This document shows, piece by piece, positions 8,003 through 17,918 of a DNA stretch of 64,000 nucleotides. Each line of letters begins with the position of its first letter. The first letter of the stretch is position 1. The stretch is from positions 286,804 through 350,803 of the forward strand of contig NZ_CALTVH010000001.1 in assembly GCF_943913045.1 (NCBI RefSeq), read 5' to 3'. Under the pieces are notes generated by a model. It did no database searches. It was not told the origin of the DNA and saw only the letters and a list, made by a program, of their open reading frames with translations. The position numbers were made by a program, and so were the translations under genes. The DNA comes from an uncultured Ezakiella sp. Lineage in GTDB: Bacteria > Bacillota > Clostridia > Tissierellales > Peptoniphilaceae.

Positions 8003-9819
8003 CAATCGTACTTAGCCAACTCCTCTTTTACACTAAGAGCCGCATTGGTATTCATACCAGGCAAAGAACTTAGTTCTTCCACATCTGCGTTTTTAATTTT
8101 CTCTATGCTTCCATACTTTTCCATCAAAACTTTTTTTCTTTTCGGTCCAATACCCTTAATCCCATCCAGCCTTGATTTAATCATAGTCTTTCCTCTTAAA
8201 GACTTGTGATAGGATATGGCAAACCTGTGGACTTCATTTTGCAAAGTACTTACAAAAGTATATAAGTCTCTGTAATTTTTGAGCTCATATTCTTCGCCTT
8301 CGTATAAAATTGCCCTCGACTTATGAAAGTCGTCTTTGACCATACCCATGACAGGTATATCTAGGCCAAGGCTATCCAAAACTTCCTTGCAAACATTTAT
8401 TTGCGTCTGCCCGCCGTCCATCATTATTAGGTCAGGCGCCTCATTAAAGCCTCTAGATCCTTCTACCAACCTCTTATACCTACGGGTTAAAACTTCTCGC
8501 ATGCTGGCCAAGTCGTCACCAGTATTTTTATTTTTTATTTTAAATCTCCTATAGCCGTTTCTATTTGGATTTCCTTCAATAAAAACAACCATGGCACCGA
8601 CCGCATCAGTTCCTTGTATATGAGAAATATCAAAAGACTCGATAATAGATGGATATTCACCTGTGCCAATAATCTCTGCCAGATTTAAAAGCGCTCTTTC
8701 ATTTGTCTTAGTCCTTTGCAAGAGCCTGCTCTTGTGTTTAGCCAACTCTTCCATAGCATTTTTCTTGACCATCATAATAGTATTGCGTTTTACCCCACGC
8801 TTGGGCACAGAAATTTTTGTCGACAATGTCCCCTTACCTTTTAAAGCTTTTTCCAAGAGATCAATATTATCAGGTTCAATTTCGACTAAGAGCTCTGATG
8901 GTGGGTTGGCAATATTTACATAATACTGCTTTATAAATTCTTCCATCATCTGGTGTTCATTTTCCGAAATATTATTAAGGACAAAATTATCCTTACCAAT
9001 CATCTTGCCATCTCTTTTAAAGAAAACTTCTACCAGGAATATATCATTTGATTTTGCATAAGCTATATAGTCAGCCGAATCTCCCAGAGGATTGGTGATC
9101 TTTTGCTCTTCCTTTAAAAAGCCCATCTGATCTATTGCATATTTTATCTCAGCTGCCTTTTCGTATTCCATTTCTTTTGCATAGGCAAGCATCTGAGCCT
9201 CTAATCTTTCGATTACCTTTTTGTTGCGGCCTTCCAAAAAGTCAATTGGTTCAACCAATTTTTTTGCATAATCTTCTACACTTATTAACCTAGCGCACGG
9301 AGCATCGCACTTGTGTATATAATAATTTAAGCAAGGCTCGGAAATTTTATCTATATTTTTATTTCTTCTGCGAAGCCTATACATGTCCTCCCATTTTTCC
9401 ACAGCAATATTGACTGCATAAGCATTTGGAAACGGGCCATAATACCTGCCCCCATCATTTTTTAATTCACGAGTTTTGATAATTCTTGGATAATCTTCAT
9501 TTGTAATTTTAATATAAGGATAGGACTTGTCATCCCTAAGCAGGATATTGTATTTAGGCGCATGAGTCTTGATTAAATTGCTCTCTAAAATCAGGCTCTC
9601 GACCTCACTATCAACAATAATATATTCAAAGTGGTCAATGTTTTTTACCATAGCCTCTACTTTCATAGCTTTGTTGCCAGATTGAAAGTAAGATCTCACC
9701 CTGTTTTTAAGACTCTTGGCCTTTCCCACATAGATAATGTTGTCAGCCTTATCCTTCATAATATAAACTCCCGGTTTGGCCGGGAGCTTTTTTAATTCTT
9801 CTTTAATATCAAACTTCAA
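8002..9819 (-). CDS. uvrC: Excinuclease ABC subunit C (UvrC)
   Basis: Makes the two incisions of nucleotide excision repair on UvrB-bound damaged DNA. The 605-aa chain carries the GIY-YIG nuclease domain (PGVYIMKDKADNIIYVGKAK, about residues 16-35), a cysteine cluster around 150-180, the UVR motif that contacts UvrB (about 200-235), the RNase H-like second nuclease domain with DISHIQGTDAVGAMVVF and MMDGGQTQ, and C-terminal helix-hairpin-helix motifs (IKGIGPKRKK, LSSLPGMN). The start is TTG, overlapping the end of the pepP-like gene by 11 bp. The nearest good ribosome binding site (AGGAGG) is about 12 nt upstream, so initiation may depend on coupling. Confidence 0.96.
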   Translation of the reverse strand: MKFDIKEELKKLPAKPGVYIMKDKADNIIYVGKAKSLKNRVRSYFQSGNKAMKVEAMVKNIDHFEYIIVDSEVESLILESNLIKTHAPKYNILLRDDKSYPYIKITNEDYPRIIKTRELKNDGGRYYGPFPNAYAVNIAVEKWEDMYRLRRRNKNIDKISEPCLNYYIHKCDAPCARLISVEDYAKKLVEPIDFLEGRNKKVIERLEAQMLAYAKEMEYEKAAEIKYAIDQMGFLKEEQKITNPLGDSADYIAYAKSNDIFLVEVFFKRDGKMIGKDNFVLNNISENEHQMMEEFIKQYYVNIANPPSELLVEIEPDNIDLLEKALKGKGTLSTKISVPKRGVKRNTIMMVKKNAMEELAKHKSRLLQRTKTNERALLNLAEIIGTGEYPSIIESFDISHIQGTDAVGAMVVFIEGNPNRNGYRRFKIKNKNTGDDLASMREVLTRRYKRLVEGSRGFNEAPDLIMMDGGQTQINVCKEVLDSLGLDIPVMGMVKDDFHKSRAILYEGEEYELKNYRDLYTFVSTLQNEVHRFAISYHKSLRGKTMIKSRLDGIKGIGPKRKKVLMEKYGSIEKIKNADVEELSSLPGMNTNAALSVKEELAKYD

Positions 9820-11593
9820 GTGGACTACATGCCTCCTTCAGCATTTCCTTTTCTTCATCAGTTTTCATACCTGAAATCAACTTGTCATAACAAGCCTTGT
9901 GATAGTCGTTAATGTATTTTATTTGGTCTTCATTTAAAAGACTTACATCAATCAAGTCCTTATCATAAGGAGTGTAAGTTAGGTTTTCAAATTGATAGAA
10001 GCTGCCAAATTCAGTTGACTTAAATTCAGTAACTGTAATCAAGTTTTCAATCCTAATACCATGTTTGTTTTCTCGATAGATACCTGGCTCATTGGATACA
10101 ACCATGCCTGGAACTAGAGGAACATTTATAAGAGCTCTTGAAATGCTCATTGGCCCTTCGTGAACGCCAAGTACAAAACCTACTCCGTGGCCAGTTCCGT
10201 GTTTAAAGTCAATGCCTTCTTCCCACATTCTGCCCCTGGCAAGTACATCTAGGTGGCAACCACAAGTTCCCTTCAAGAACTTAGCCATATATAAATTAAT
10301 ATGACCAATCAAAGTCAAAGTGTAATCACGAATTTCTTCTTCAGTAGGATTTCCAAGTGTAATGGTCCTTGTAACATCCGTTGTGCCTTCTCTGTATTGT
10401 CCACCAGAGTCGACTAGATATATACCTTCATTTGTAATGTCTGCATGCTTGTGTTCATTTGCTGAATAGTGAGCCATGGCAGCATTTCCCTTGTAAGCGG
10501 AAATAGTCCCAAAAGATTCAGAGATAAAGCTTTCACCCTCAGCCCTAAATTCGTGCAATTTTTCTTGGGCAGAATATTCATTTAATTCGACCTTGCCAGC
10601 ATTGTTCTTCATCCAGAACAAATGCCTGGTAAGAGCTGCCCCGTCAATGATATGAGCCTTCTTGGTGTTAGAAATTTCTACATCATTTTTAACAGCCTTC
10701 ATCATAGTTGTTGGTAGAGCCTTGTCAATAATATTTGTATTATCATTTAAAATCTTGTAGTGGAGACTGGAAATCTTTCCAGAGTTAATCCAAACATAAT
10801 CATTTTCTTTAAAGTGTCTAAGATCATCCGTTATATCATTATAATCTCTAAACTTAATTCCATTTTTTTGCAAGTAACCCTTTACAGTTTGATCTAATTT
10901 AAAATCATTAACGTATAAAGTTGCATTGTGTTTATCGATAATTAGATAAGAAATTACATAAGGAGTAAAGTTATCGTCGTGACCCCTTAAATTTAAAGTA
11001 TATGCAATATCATCAAGTGTGGATATAAACATATAATTTGCTCCAGCCTCTTGCATATCTTCTCTAATCTTTTCAAGCTTCTTGATTGGAGATTCACCGG
11101 TAAATTCTTCATCTAAGATAAAGGCCTTGCCCTTTGGTAGTTCAGGTCTATCTTCCCAAAATTCTCCAACTAAATCCTTGTCGTATTTAAATTCAGCCCT
11201 ATCAGCAAGCAAGTTTTGGATTTCTTCGCATAGGCCTTCAGATGTAATGTAGCCATTAAAACCAACAACATCGCCTTTTTTAATATTTTTATCCATCCAC
11301 TCTTGCCATGTATCAACACCTTCAAGACCCCATTTCATAAGTTTAAAAGGTGTATCCTTTATTTCATTTGCGGCTTGAACATGGTAACGACCATCAGCCC
11401 ACAACAAAGCTTCATTTTGACTTACAATAGCATAGCCAGCTGACCCTGTAAAATTAGTCAAATATACCCTTGACTTAAATCTCTCAAGAACATATTCACT
11501 CATGTGCGGATCACTAGTAGGAATAAAGAAATAGTCAATTCCTTCCTTAGCCATAAGCTCTCTTAGCTTAGATAATTTTTCAATAGAATTCAT
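9809..11593 (-). CDS. Xaa-Pro aminopeptidase, M24 family
   Basis: A 594-aa cytoplasmic metallopeptidase of the three-domain aminopeptidase P type. Two creatinase-like N-terminal domains (about 1-300) precede the pita-bread catalytic domain. The dinuclear metal ligands are recognisable: the Asp pair in VDSGGQYREGTTDVTRT, His in HGTGHGVGFVLGVHEG, Glu in SNEPGIY and Glu in RIENL. A short M24 C-terminal extension follows (about 530-594). The family removes an N-terminal residue preceding proline. The gene overlaps uvrC by 11 bp, and a compact promoter lies directly before its AGGAGG. Confidence 0.93.
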   Translation of the reverse strand: MNSIEKLSKLRELMAKEGIDYFFIPTSDPHMSEYVLERFKSRVYLTNFTGSAGYAIVSQNEALLWADGRYHVQAANEIKDTPFKLMKWGLEGVDTWQEWMDKNIKKGDVVGFNGYITSEGLCEEIQNLLADRAEFKYDKDLVGEFWEDRPELPKGKAFILDEEFTGESPIKKLEKIREDMQEAGANYMFISTLDDIAYTLNLRGHDDNFTPYVISYLIIDKHNATLYVNDFKLDQTVKGYLQKNGIKFRDYNDITDDLRHFKENDYVWINSGKISSLHYKILNDNTNIIDKALPTTMMKAVKNDVEISNTKKAHIIDGAALTRHLFWMKNNAGKVELNEYSAQEKLHEFRAEGESFISESFGTISAYKGNAAMAHYSANEHKHADITNEGIYLVDSGGQYREGTTDVTRTITLGNPTEEEIRDYTLTLIGHINLYMAKFLKGTCGCHLDVLARGRMWEEGIDFKHGTGHGVGFVLGVHEGPMSISRALINVPLVPGMVVSNEPGIYRENKHGIRIENLITVTEFKSTEFGSFYQFENLTYTPYDKDLIDVSLLNEDQIKYINDYHKACYDKLISGMKTDEEKEMLKEACSPLEV

Positions 11594-11612
11594 AACAAAC
11601 CTCCTATTCTAT

Positions 11613-11640
11613 ATTATACCCCATTTATTTCGAAAAGCAA
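11613..11640 (-). promoter_or_regulatory. Candidate promoter of the M24 peptidase-uvrC unit
   Basis: TATAAT at 11613-11618 with TTGCTT at 11635-11640 (16-bp spacing), minus strand. The predicted start (about 11606) adjoins the AGGAGG, leaving a leader of about 13 nt. Confidence 0.45.
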
Positions 11641-11663
11641 ATTACTTTTATATTTTATATACA

Positions 11664-12206
11664 CTATTTTTCTTCTCTTAAAATAACATTTCTATCTCTG
11701 TCATATTTTAAAATTTCACAGTTTCCTATTGGCTTTATGTCTGGGATTAATTTCATAAAATAATTATAAATTACAAAGCCGTGGGTAATTACCAGGATAT
11801 TTTTGCATGTATCCAGCGAAGAAAAGAATTCGTCTGTTCGCTTGATTACGTTTACATAAGGCTCGTGGTCTGCTCCTGTAATCGTGCTGGGGTCGTTAAA
11901 AAACATTTCATATCTAGGGTCGCTAGCACGTAAGTATTCATAGGTCTTGCCCTCCCAAGAGCCCAAGCAGATCTCACGAAGTCTTGGATCTTGGATAACT
12001 TTCTTATCACCAGCAATTATGCAGGCTGTTTCATAAGCGCGCCCAAGATCGGATGAATAAATTTCATCAAAATCAAGACCCTTAAGCTTTTCTTTCAGCT
12101 CAAGGGCTTGGCGTCTTCCAACTTCATTTAGAGAAATATCTCTTTGGCCTTGAAGTCGGCCTATTTTATTGTAATCTGTTTCACCATGTCTGGCTATATA
12201 AATCAT
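11664..12206 (-). CDS. Histidine phosphatase family protein (phosphoglycerate mutase-like)
   Basis: A 180-aa member of the histidine phosphatase superfamily. The phospho-accepting motif is ARHGETDYN (residues 5-13), the second catalytic arginine is in the LREICLGSWEG region, and the second histidine is in VITHGFVIYNY. The short length and lack of mutase inserts favour a broad-specificity phosphatase, such as an alpha-ribazole phosphatase or GpmB/PhoE-like enzyme, rather than glycolytic phosphoglycerate mutase; the substrate cannot be told. It overlaps the ftsH stop by four bases and is therefore its downstream operon partner. Confidence 0.85.
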   Translation of the reverse strand: MIYIARHGETDYNKIGRLQGQRDISLNEVGRRQALELKEKLKGLDFDEIYSSDLGRAYETACIIAGDKKVIQDPRLREICLGSWEGKTYEYLRASDPRYEMFFNDPSTITGADHEPYVNVIKRTDEFFSSLDTCKNILVITHGFVIYNYFMKLIPDIKPIGNCEILKYDRDRNVILREEK

Positions 12207-14017
12207 GCTTGATACCTGTTAAAGATTTCCATAAACTCATCACCAGTAATGGTTTCTTTTTCAAGCAAAAATTCTGCTGTTGCGTGCATGGCATCCATAT
12301 TTTCCTTTAAAATATTTATAGCTGTTTCATGGGCTTTTTTAACAAGGGCAATTGTCGCCTCGTCAATTTGCCTAATGGTTTGTTCACTAGCATCGAGTGT
12401 CCTATTGCCACCCAGGTATTGGTTTTGCAAAGTAGTAAAACCAGCCATATCAAACTCATCTGTCATACCATAGGTTGCTATCATATTACGAGCAAGATTT
12501 GTAACTCTTTCTATATCATTAGACGCACCTGTTGTCCTAGTATTAAATATAAGTTCTTCTGCTGCACGACCACCGCAAAGTGTCGCCATGTCGTTAAAGA
12601 TTTCCTTGTCAGATTTCAAGAACTTTTCCTCTTTTTCAACCTGCATAGTATAGCCGAGAGCTCCTGATGTTCTAGGAATAATAGTAATCTTGTGAACAGG
12701 AGCTGAATGACTTTGAGCAGCAGCTACAACAGCGTGGCCAATTTCATGGTAAGATATAATGCGTTTTTCTTCTGGGCTAACGATCATAGACTTGCGTTCG
12801 TATCCAGCTATAACAACGTCAATCGCATCTTCAATATCCTTTTGAGTTACAACCTGCCTGCCAGCTCTAACAGCATTTAATGCGCCTTCATTAATCATAT
12901 TGGCAAGGTCTGCACCACTGGCCCCAGCTGTGGATAGGCCCAGAGTCTTAAAGTCGATATTGTCTTCAGTTCGAACTTTTCTTGCGTGAACTTTTAAAAT
13001 TGCAATCCTGCCATTTAAATCTGGTAATTCAACAGGAATTCTTCTATCAAATCTACCAGGCCTTAATAGGGCTGGGTCTAATGTCTCTGGCCTGTTGGTT
13101 GCAGCTAGTATAACAACACCCTTGCGACCATCAAAACCATCCATTTCAGATAACAGTTGGTTAAGTGTTTGTTCTCTTTCATCATTTCCGCCGTAGTTAC
13201 CATCGCGTCTCTTACCAATGGTATCAATTTCATCAATAAAAACTATACAAGGTGCTTTTTCATTCGCTTGCTTAAATAAATCTCTAACCTTCGCAGCCCC
13301 CATACCAACAAACATTTCTACAAATTCAGAACCTGATATAGAAAAGAAGGGTACGTTCGCTTCACCGGCAACAGCTTGAGCAAGCAAGGTCTTACCTGTT
13401 CCTGGAGGGCCAACCAAAAGTGCACCCTTAGGCATGGTTGCACCGATACTTGCATACTTGGCTGGATTGTGGAGGAAGCTAACTATTTCCTTCAAGGCTT
13501 CCTTGGCTTCATCTTGGCCAGCAACATCGGCAAAGGTTTTACCAGTTTCTGCTTTTACATAAACTTTTGCATTTGATTTGCCAAAACTCATGGTGCCTCG
13601 CCCACCACCCATTGATTTGAGCATTTGCTTGCTTAATAATTGGCCGAGCAATATAAAAATAAATATTGGTATGACCCAACTCAAAATGCTAGCAAGAATT
13701 CCTGGTTCTGGAATGATTGGGCTGCCAAATTCTACGCCCTTATCTTGGAGCATCTTGGCTAATTCATTATTTCTAAAAGGTCCAGTTTTATAAATAACTT
13801 CTTCATTCTTTTCATTTAATGTCGTGAATAGTATTTGCCTATCTTGAACTTCTACCTTTTTAATTTTATCCTCTTCAAGCATGGTTAAAAATTCTGAATA
13901 ACCAACTTCTTCCACTTTTTTTGTTTGCATATATGGGAGGAGAATTAAATTAAAAATAAGCATTAATGCAATAACTATACTATAATAAATATATAAAGGT
14001 TTTTTCTCCTTAAACAC
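12203..14017 (-). CDS. ftsH: ATP-dependent zinc metalloprotease FtsH
   Basis: Membrane-bound AAA+ protease that degrades misfolded membrane proteins and short-lived regulators. Two transmembrane segments (about residues 8-28 and 107-127) flank an extracytoplasmic domain. The AAA module has Walker A GPPGTGKT (203-210), Walker B IVFIDEID and the second region of homology NRPETLDPALLRPGRFD. The zinc site is HEIGH (424-428). I place the start at the GTG at 14017 (about 604 aa), which sits 7 nt after AGAGGT. The GTG nine bases further upstream overlaps that same ribosome binding site. The downstream histidine phosphatase gene overlaps its end. Confidence 0.97.
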   Translation of the reverse strand: MFKEKKPLYIYYSIVIALMLIFNLILLPYMQTKKVEEVGYSEFLTMLEEDKIKKVEVQDRQILFTTLNEKNEEVIYKTGPFRNNELAKMLQDKGVEFGSPIIPEPGILASILSWVIPIFIFILLGQLLSKQMLKSMGGGRGTMSFGKSNAKVYVKAETGKTFADVAGQDEAKEALKEIVSFLHNPAKYASIGATMPKGALLVGPPGTGKTLLAQAVAGEANVPFFSISGSEFVEMFVGMGAAKVRDLFKQANEKAPCIVFIDEIDTIGKRRDGNYGGNDEREQTLNQLLSEMDGFDGRKGVVILAATNRPETLDPALLRPGRFDRRIPVELPDLNGRIAILKVHARKVRTEDNIDFKTLGLSTAGASGADLANMINEGALNAVRAGRQVVTQKDIEDAIDVVIAGYERKSMIVSPEEKRIISYHEIGHAVVAAAQSHSAPVHKITIIPRTSGALGYTMQVEKEEKFLKSDKEIFNDMATLCGGRAAEELIFNTRTTGASNDIERVTNLARNMIATYGMTDEFDMAGFTTLQNQYLGGNRTLDASEQTIRQIDEATIALVKKAHETAINILKENMDAMHATAEFLLEKETITGDEFMEIFNRYQA

Positions 14018-14159
14018 TTCTATCACCTCTTTGACTTGATTTTATGATTATTTATACCCAAGTGTATATAAAAAAACACAACAGACCTCATAGATAAATG
14101 CTTAAGTCTATTTTTTAAAATTCAATATAGAGTTTTTATTTTATTAATATTATCGCAAT

Positions 14160-14185
14160 AAAAAAGACCACAAGTAAATGTGGTC
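14160..14185 (-). terminator. Terminator of the pot operon
   Basis: GACCACA / TGTGGTC stem with a six-base loop followed by a U-rich tail on the minus strand, directly after the stop of the last potD gene. Confidence 0.88.
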
Positions 14186-14191
14186 ATAATA

Positions 14192-15229
14192 TTATAGGCC
14201 AGATAAAACTTCTGTCCAAATCCTATCATATAGCTCAATGACTTCTGTCGGATCTGTGAAGACTTCAGTGTTCTTTAGATCTTCTTCTGGCGGATATAGG
14301 GCTGGATTATTTTTGATTTCTTCAGAAAGCATCTTCTTTGCCTCTGATGAAATTGTTGAGTATTGAAGGTATTCTGCATTTCTCGCTTGAATATCAGGTC
14401 TTAATAAGAAGTTGATAAACTCATAGGCAAGGTCTGGATTTTGTGAGTTCTTTGGAATTGCCATCAAGTCTATCCATAGATTAGTCCCCTCTTTTGGTAG
14501 AGAGTATTTAAAATTATCATTTAGTGACATTATAACTCCAGCATCACCAGAGTATACAACGCCGATGTTAGCATCTTCTGCAACCAAGATATCTTTTATC
14601 TCATCGCCCAGGTAGCCATAAATCAATGGCTTTTGCTTAATAAGTTCTAACTTTGCTGCTTCAAGTTCATCAGGGTTTTGGGTGTTCATACTATATCCAA
14701 GTTTTTTTAATGCAACCATCAAAACGTCTCTTTGAGAATAATAAAGGACAACATCTCTTTCATATTTTTCGTTCCATAGGTCAGCCCATTCATCAATTCC
14801 TTCAGGATATTTTTCAGCATTATAGACTATGCCAACAGTTCCTGCCATGTAGGGAAGCGAGAAATCATTATTTAGATCAAAGTCTCTATTCAAATAATAG
14901 TCATCGATATATTTATAATTTTCAATTTTTTCCTTATCAAGCTTTTCTACTAGGTCATGGCTTGCAAGGCGTTCAAGCATATAGTCTGATGGAAAAATTA
15001 CATCATAAGCCTGCTTGGATGTTTTAATCTTTACAAAAAGGTCTTCGTTTGAAGCATATTCTTCATAAATAACTTTGCATTCAAATTCTTCCTCAAAGTC
15101 TTTTATAACATCCATATCCATATAGTCTCCAACGTTGAAAACATAAAGTTTTTCTTTTGAAGACGAGCATCCACTAAGGACAAATAAAGTAAATAATGTA
15201 ATTAATATTACTTTTAATATTCTTTTCAA
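14192..15229 (-). CDS. potD: Spermidine/putrescine-binding lipoprotein PotD, second tandem copy
   Basis: Extracellular polyamine-binding component of the PotABC importer. The 345-aa precursor has a lipoprotein signal with lipobox LSGC (Cys21). The mature part follows the PotD pattern: LYVFNVGDYMD at the start, VKIKTSKQAYDVIFPSDYMLERL, and YSGDAG in the middle. It starts with TTG, 7 nt after a seven-G ribosome binding site. It is a clear paralogue of the gene just upstream (about 353 aa); both share the NWGDYMD/NVGDYMD opening and the WADLWNEKY motif. It is the last gene of the potABCD-D operon. Confidence 0.93.
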   Translation of the reverse strand: MKRILKVILITLFTLFVLSGCSSSKEKLYVFNVGDYMDMDVIKDFEEEFECKVIYEEYASNEDLFVKIKTSKQAYDVIFPSDYMLERLASHDLVEKLDKEKIENYKYIDDYYLNRDFDLNNDFSLPYMAGTVGIVYNAEKYPEGIDEWADLWNEKYERDVVLYYSQRDVLMVALKKLGYSMNTQNPDELEAAKLELIKQKPLIYGYLGDEIKDILVAEDANIGVVYSGDAGVIMSLNDNFKYSLPKEGTNLWIDLMAIPKNSQNPDLAYEFINFLLRPDIQARNAEYLQYSTISSEAKKMLSEEIKNNPALYPPEEDLKNTEVFTDPTEVIELYDRIWTEVLSGL

Positions 15230-15255
15230 TTTACCCCCCCTTAATCAACGGCTTT

Positions 15256-16317
15256 TTATAAGCCAGATGTTATTTCTGTCCAAATTTGATCGTATATCTT
15301 GTTGTACTTGCTCATATCCTTGTAAACTGTGAGTCTCTTTAGCTCATCTTCTGATGGATATAAGTCATAAGCTAAAATCTCTTTTGGCAACTTTTCTTTA
15401 ACGCTATCAATAGGCGTGTTATACATAAGATATTCTGTATTTTTTAATGCATTTTCCTCTTGGAGCATAAAGTCAATAAATCTTTCTGCAATTTCCTTGT
15501 GCTCAGCATTTTTGGGAATTGCCATAAAGTCAATCGCCATATTCGAGCCTTCCTTTGGAATAAGGAATTTAAATTTGCTGTTTTGACTCATAATAATACC
15601 AGCATCACCAGAGTAAACAACGCCGATTCCAGCGTCTTCATTTACAAGTACATCCTTGATTTCGTCTCCAAGATAAGCGTAGTTAATTTCTTTTTGTTTC
15701 AAAAGTTCTGCCTCGGCTTCCTTCAACTCTGAAATATTATCAGTATTTATAGAATAGCCCAGCTTCTTTAATGCGATTGTCAATACGTCTCTTTGGGCAT
15801 TGTAGAGAACCATATCCTTATCATATTTTTCATTCCATAAGTCTGCCCAAGCGTGGAGGCCCTCTGGATATTTTTCTGAATTATATATAATACCTACTGT
15901 CTGCCAGAGATACGGCACACCATATTCTCCATTTGGATTACACTCTTGATTAATAAAGGTTGGATTTACGGTCTTTAGATTTTTAATGTTGTTTTTATCA
16001 ATCTTTTGTATTAAATCCTCTTTAATAAGTCGCTCAAGCATGTAATCTGATGGAATTATTATATCAATTTGTTCATTGGAATTTTTGAGTTTTACAAACA
16101 AGTCTTCATTTGTAGCATATTCATTATAAATAACTCTTATGCCTTCTTGCTTTTGAAATTTTTCTATAAGTGCTGGGTCCATGTAGTCACCCCAGTTATA
16201 AATTACCAATTCTTTTTCATCTTGACCTTGGTCTTGCTCTTGGCAAGCCAATAAAAATACAGAAGTAATTATAACTATAATCATTAAAATAATGTTAATT
16301 CTTCTTAGCTTTTCCAA
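15256..16317 (-). CDS. potD: Spermidine/putrescine-binding lipoprotein PotD, first tandem copy
   Basis: A 353-aa polyamine-binding lipoprotein. The signal peptide ends in lipobox LLAC (Cys25), followed by a charged linker and YNWGDYMDP, the typical PotD mature start. WADLWNEKYDKDMVLYN, GYLGDEIKDVL-like and GVVYSGDAGII motifs match the downstream copy. The start overlaps the 3' end of potC by 23 bp, so this copy is directly coupled to the permease gene. Having two binding proteins for one PotABC core suggests different ligand preference (for example spermidine versus putrescine) or dosage. Confidence 0.94.
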   Translation of the reverse strand: MEKLRRINIILMIIVIITSVFLLACQEQDQGQDEKELVIYNWGDYMDPALIEKFQKQEGIRVIYNEYATNEDLFVKLKNSNEQIDIIIPSDYMLERLIKEDLIQKIDKNNIKNLKTVNPTFINQECNPNGEYGVPYLWQTVGIIYNSEKYPEGLHAWADLWNEKYDKDMVLYNAQRDVLTIALKKLGYSINTDNISELKEAEAELLKQKEINYAYLGDEIKDVLVNEDAGIGVVYSGDAGIIMSQNSKFKFLIPKEGSNMAIDFMAIPKNAEHKEIAERFIDFMLQEENALKNTEYLMYNTPIDSVKEKLPKEILAYDLYPSEDELKRLTVYKDMSKYNKIYDQIWTEITSGL

Positions 16318-17092
16318 GTTGGTTTTCTTTCTCCTTTTTATTTCTTAAATTTATAACCACTACAAGGGAAACCATAATGATAAACATAAGAGCTGACAGG
16401 GCATTAATAACTGGATTAATTCCACGTCTAGCCATTGACCATACGGTTATAGAAATATTTTGAATTCCGTTGCCTGTAGTGAAAAAACTTACAACGAAAT
16501 CATCAATTGATAAGGTAAATGCCATCAAGGCCCCACTCAAAATTCCCGGTTTTATTTCCGGCAAAAGTACTTTAAAAAAAGCCTGTCTCCTATTAGCACC
16601 CAAGTCAAGGGCAGCCTCGTATAGATTAGGATCCATACTATAAAGCCTTGGCATTACATTAAATAGCACATAAGGAGTTAGAAAAGCAACATGGCTAAGG
16701 ATAATGGTAACATATCCAAATCTAATCCTTAAAAAATTATAAAGTGCAACTAAACTTACTGCTATAACTATATCAGGATTTAATATGGGCAGATAGTTTA
16801 TATCTAGCATTATGCTCTTAAATTTCCCCTTTGAGCTATATAATCCTATCGCTCCGATTGTTCCAATTACAGTTGAAATTGCAGTTGAAACAAGACCTAT
16901 AAAAAAAGTATTGTAAAAACTCATCAGCACTTGCCTATTTTGGAACAGTTCCTTGTACCATCTAAGGCTAAATCCACCCCATACTACACGGGACTTGGTG
17001 GCATTAAACGAGTATACAATAAGGACAATAATTGGCATATAAAAAAAGAAATAGATTAGGTAGGTATAAAATTTCTTTAAAAAGTTCTTCAT
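16295..17092 (-). CDS. potC: Spermidine/putrescine ABC permease PotC
   Basis: One of two membrane subunits of the polyamine importer. The 265-aa protein has six hydrophobic segments. It has the conserved cytoplasmic EAA loop YEAALDLGANRRQAFFKVLLP (about residues 160-180), which contacts the PotA ATPase, and SIDDFVVSFFTTG after it, which is typical of PotC. Its start codon shares a base with the potB stop (TAATG), and its end overlaps potD. Confidence 0.95.
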   Translation of the reverse strand: MKNFLKKFYTYLIYFFFYMPIIVLIVYSFNATKSRVVWGGFSLRWYKELFQNRQVLMSFYNTFFIGLVSTAISTVIGTIGAIGLYSSKGKFKSIMLDINYLPILNPDIVIAVSLVALYNFLRIRFGYVTIILSHVAFLTPYVLFNVMPRLYSMDPNLYEAALDLGANRRQAFFKVLLPEIKPGILSGALMAFTLSIDDFVVSFFTTGNGIQNISITVWSMARRGINPVINALSALMFIIMVSLVVVINLRNKKEKENQLGKAKKN

Positions 17093-17916
17093 TAGATTAT
17101 ACCTCCTTCAAGTTTGTTTTCATTTTTCTTATTATCTGATAGCCTGATCAAAATCCAGATAATAATCATAAGCACAATACTTATAGCCGAACCAAAGTTC
17201 CAGTCTCCTGTAAATCTGAATTGTTGTTCAATGATATTACCAATCAAGTTAAAGTTATTACCACCTAGTAATTGAGATATAACAAAGGTTGAAACTGCAG
17301 GTATAAATGTCATAGTTATCCCTGTCAAAACTCCACTTTTGGTCAATGGAAGAATAACTTTTTTAAATACCTGCCTCTTGCTTGCGCCCAGGTCATAGCC
17401 TGCTTCTATTAATGAAGGGTCTAGTTTGGTAATAGCTGTAAAAATAGGCAGAATCATAAAAGGCAAAAAATTATATATCATACCAATCATAATTGCAAAG
17501 TCATTATACATTAGCTCCATCTTTGCAAGACCGATACTTTCCAAAAATTTATTTATTATTCCATTTCTACCCAGTAGGGTTATCCAAGCATAGGTCCTTA
17601 GCAAAAAGTTCATCCACATTGGAATCATTACAAATAAAATATAATTTTCCCTGTTAGGTGACTCAGCTATAAAATATGAAAATGGGTAGCCAATTATCAA
17701 GCAAATTAGAGTCGAATAAAAAGCGAGTTTCAAGCTCCTCCAAAGAATATTTAAATAAATTGGTTCAAAAAATCTCTTAAAGTTAGCAAGCGAAAAGCTC
17801 GTTACCCCATTATCTGTAACTGTAAAGCCCAAATATAAAATTAAAATTACAGGTATTACTATAAAGAGCATTGACCAAAGAGTATAAAGAATCTTATTTA
17901 CGTTTAGTCTTCTCAT
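17092..17916 (-). CDS. potB: Spermidine/putrescine ABC permease PotB
   Basis: The other membrane subunit of the polyamine importer (274 aa, six predicted membrane segments). The EAA-type coupling loop IEAGYDLGASKRQVFKKVILP is near residues 175-195, and the PSRTYAWITLLGRNG-like stretch LLRTYAWITLLG is near 106-117, as in PotB. It begins two bases after the potA stop, and its stop overlaps the start of potC. Confidence 0.95.
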   Translation of the reverse strand: MRRLNVNKILYTLWSMLFIVIPVILILYLGFTVTDNGVTSFSLANFKRFFEPIYLNILWRSLKLAFYSTLICLIIGYPFSYFIAESPNRENYILFVMIPMWMNFLLRTYAWITLLGRNGIINKFLESIGLAKMELMYNDFAIMIGMIYNFLPFMILPIFTAITKLDPSLIEAGYDLGASKRQVFKKVILPLTKSGVLTGITMTFIPAVSTFVISQLLGGNNFNLIGNIIEQQFRFTGDWNFGSAISIVLMIIIWILIRLSDNKKNENKLEGGII

Positions 17917-17918
17917 CG

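Noticed and set aside
14192..16317. The two potD genes as a single frameshifted gene
   Set aside because: Each is full length with its own lipoprotein signal and mature domains; they are tandem paralogues.
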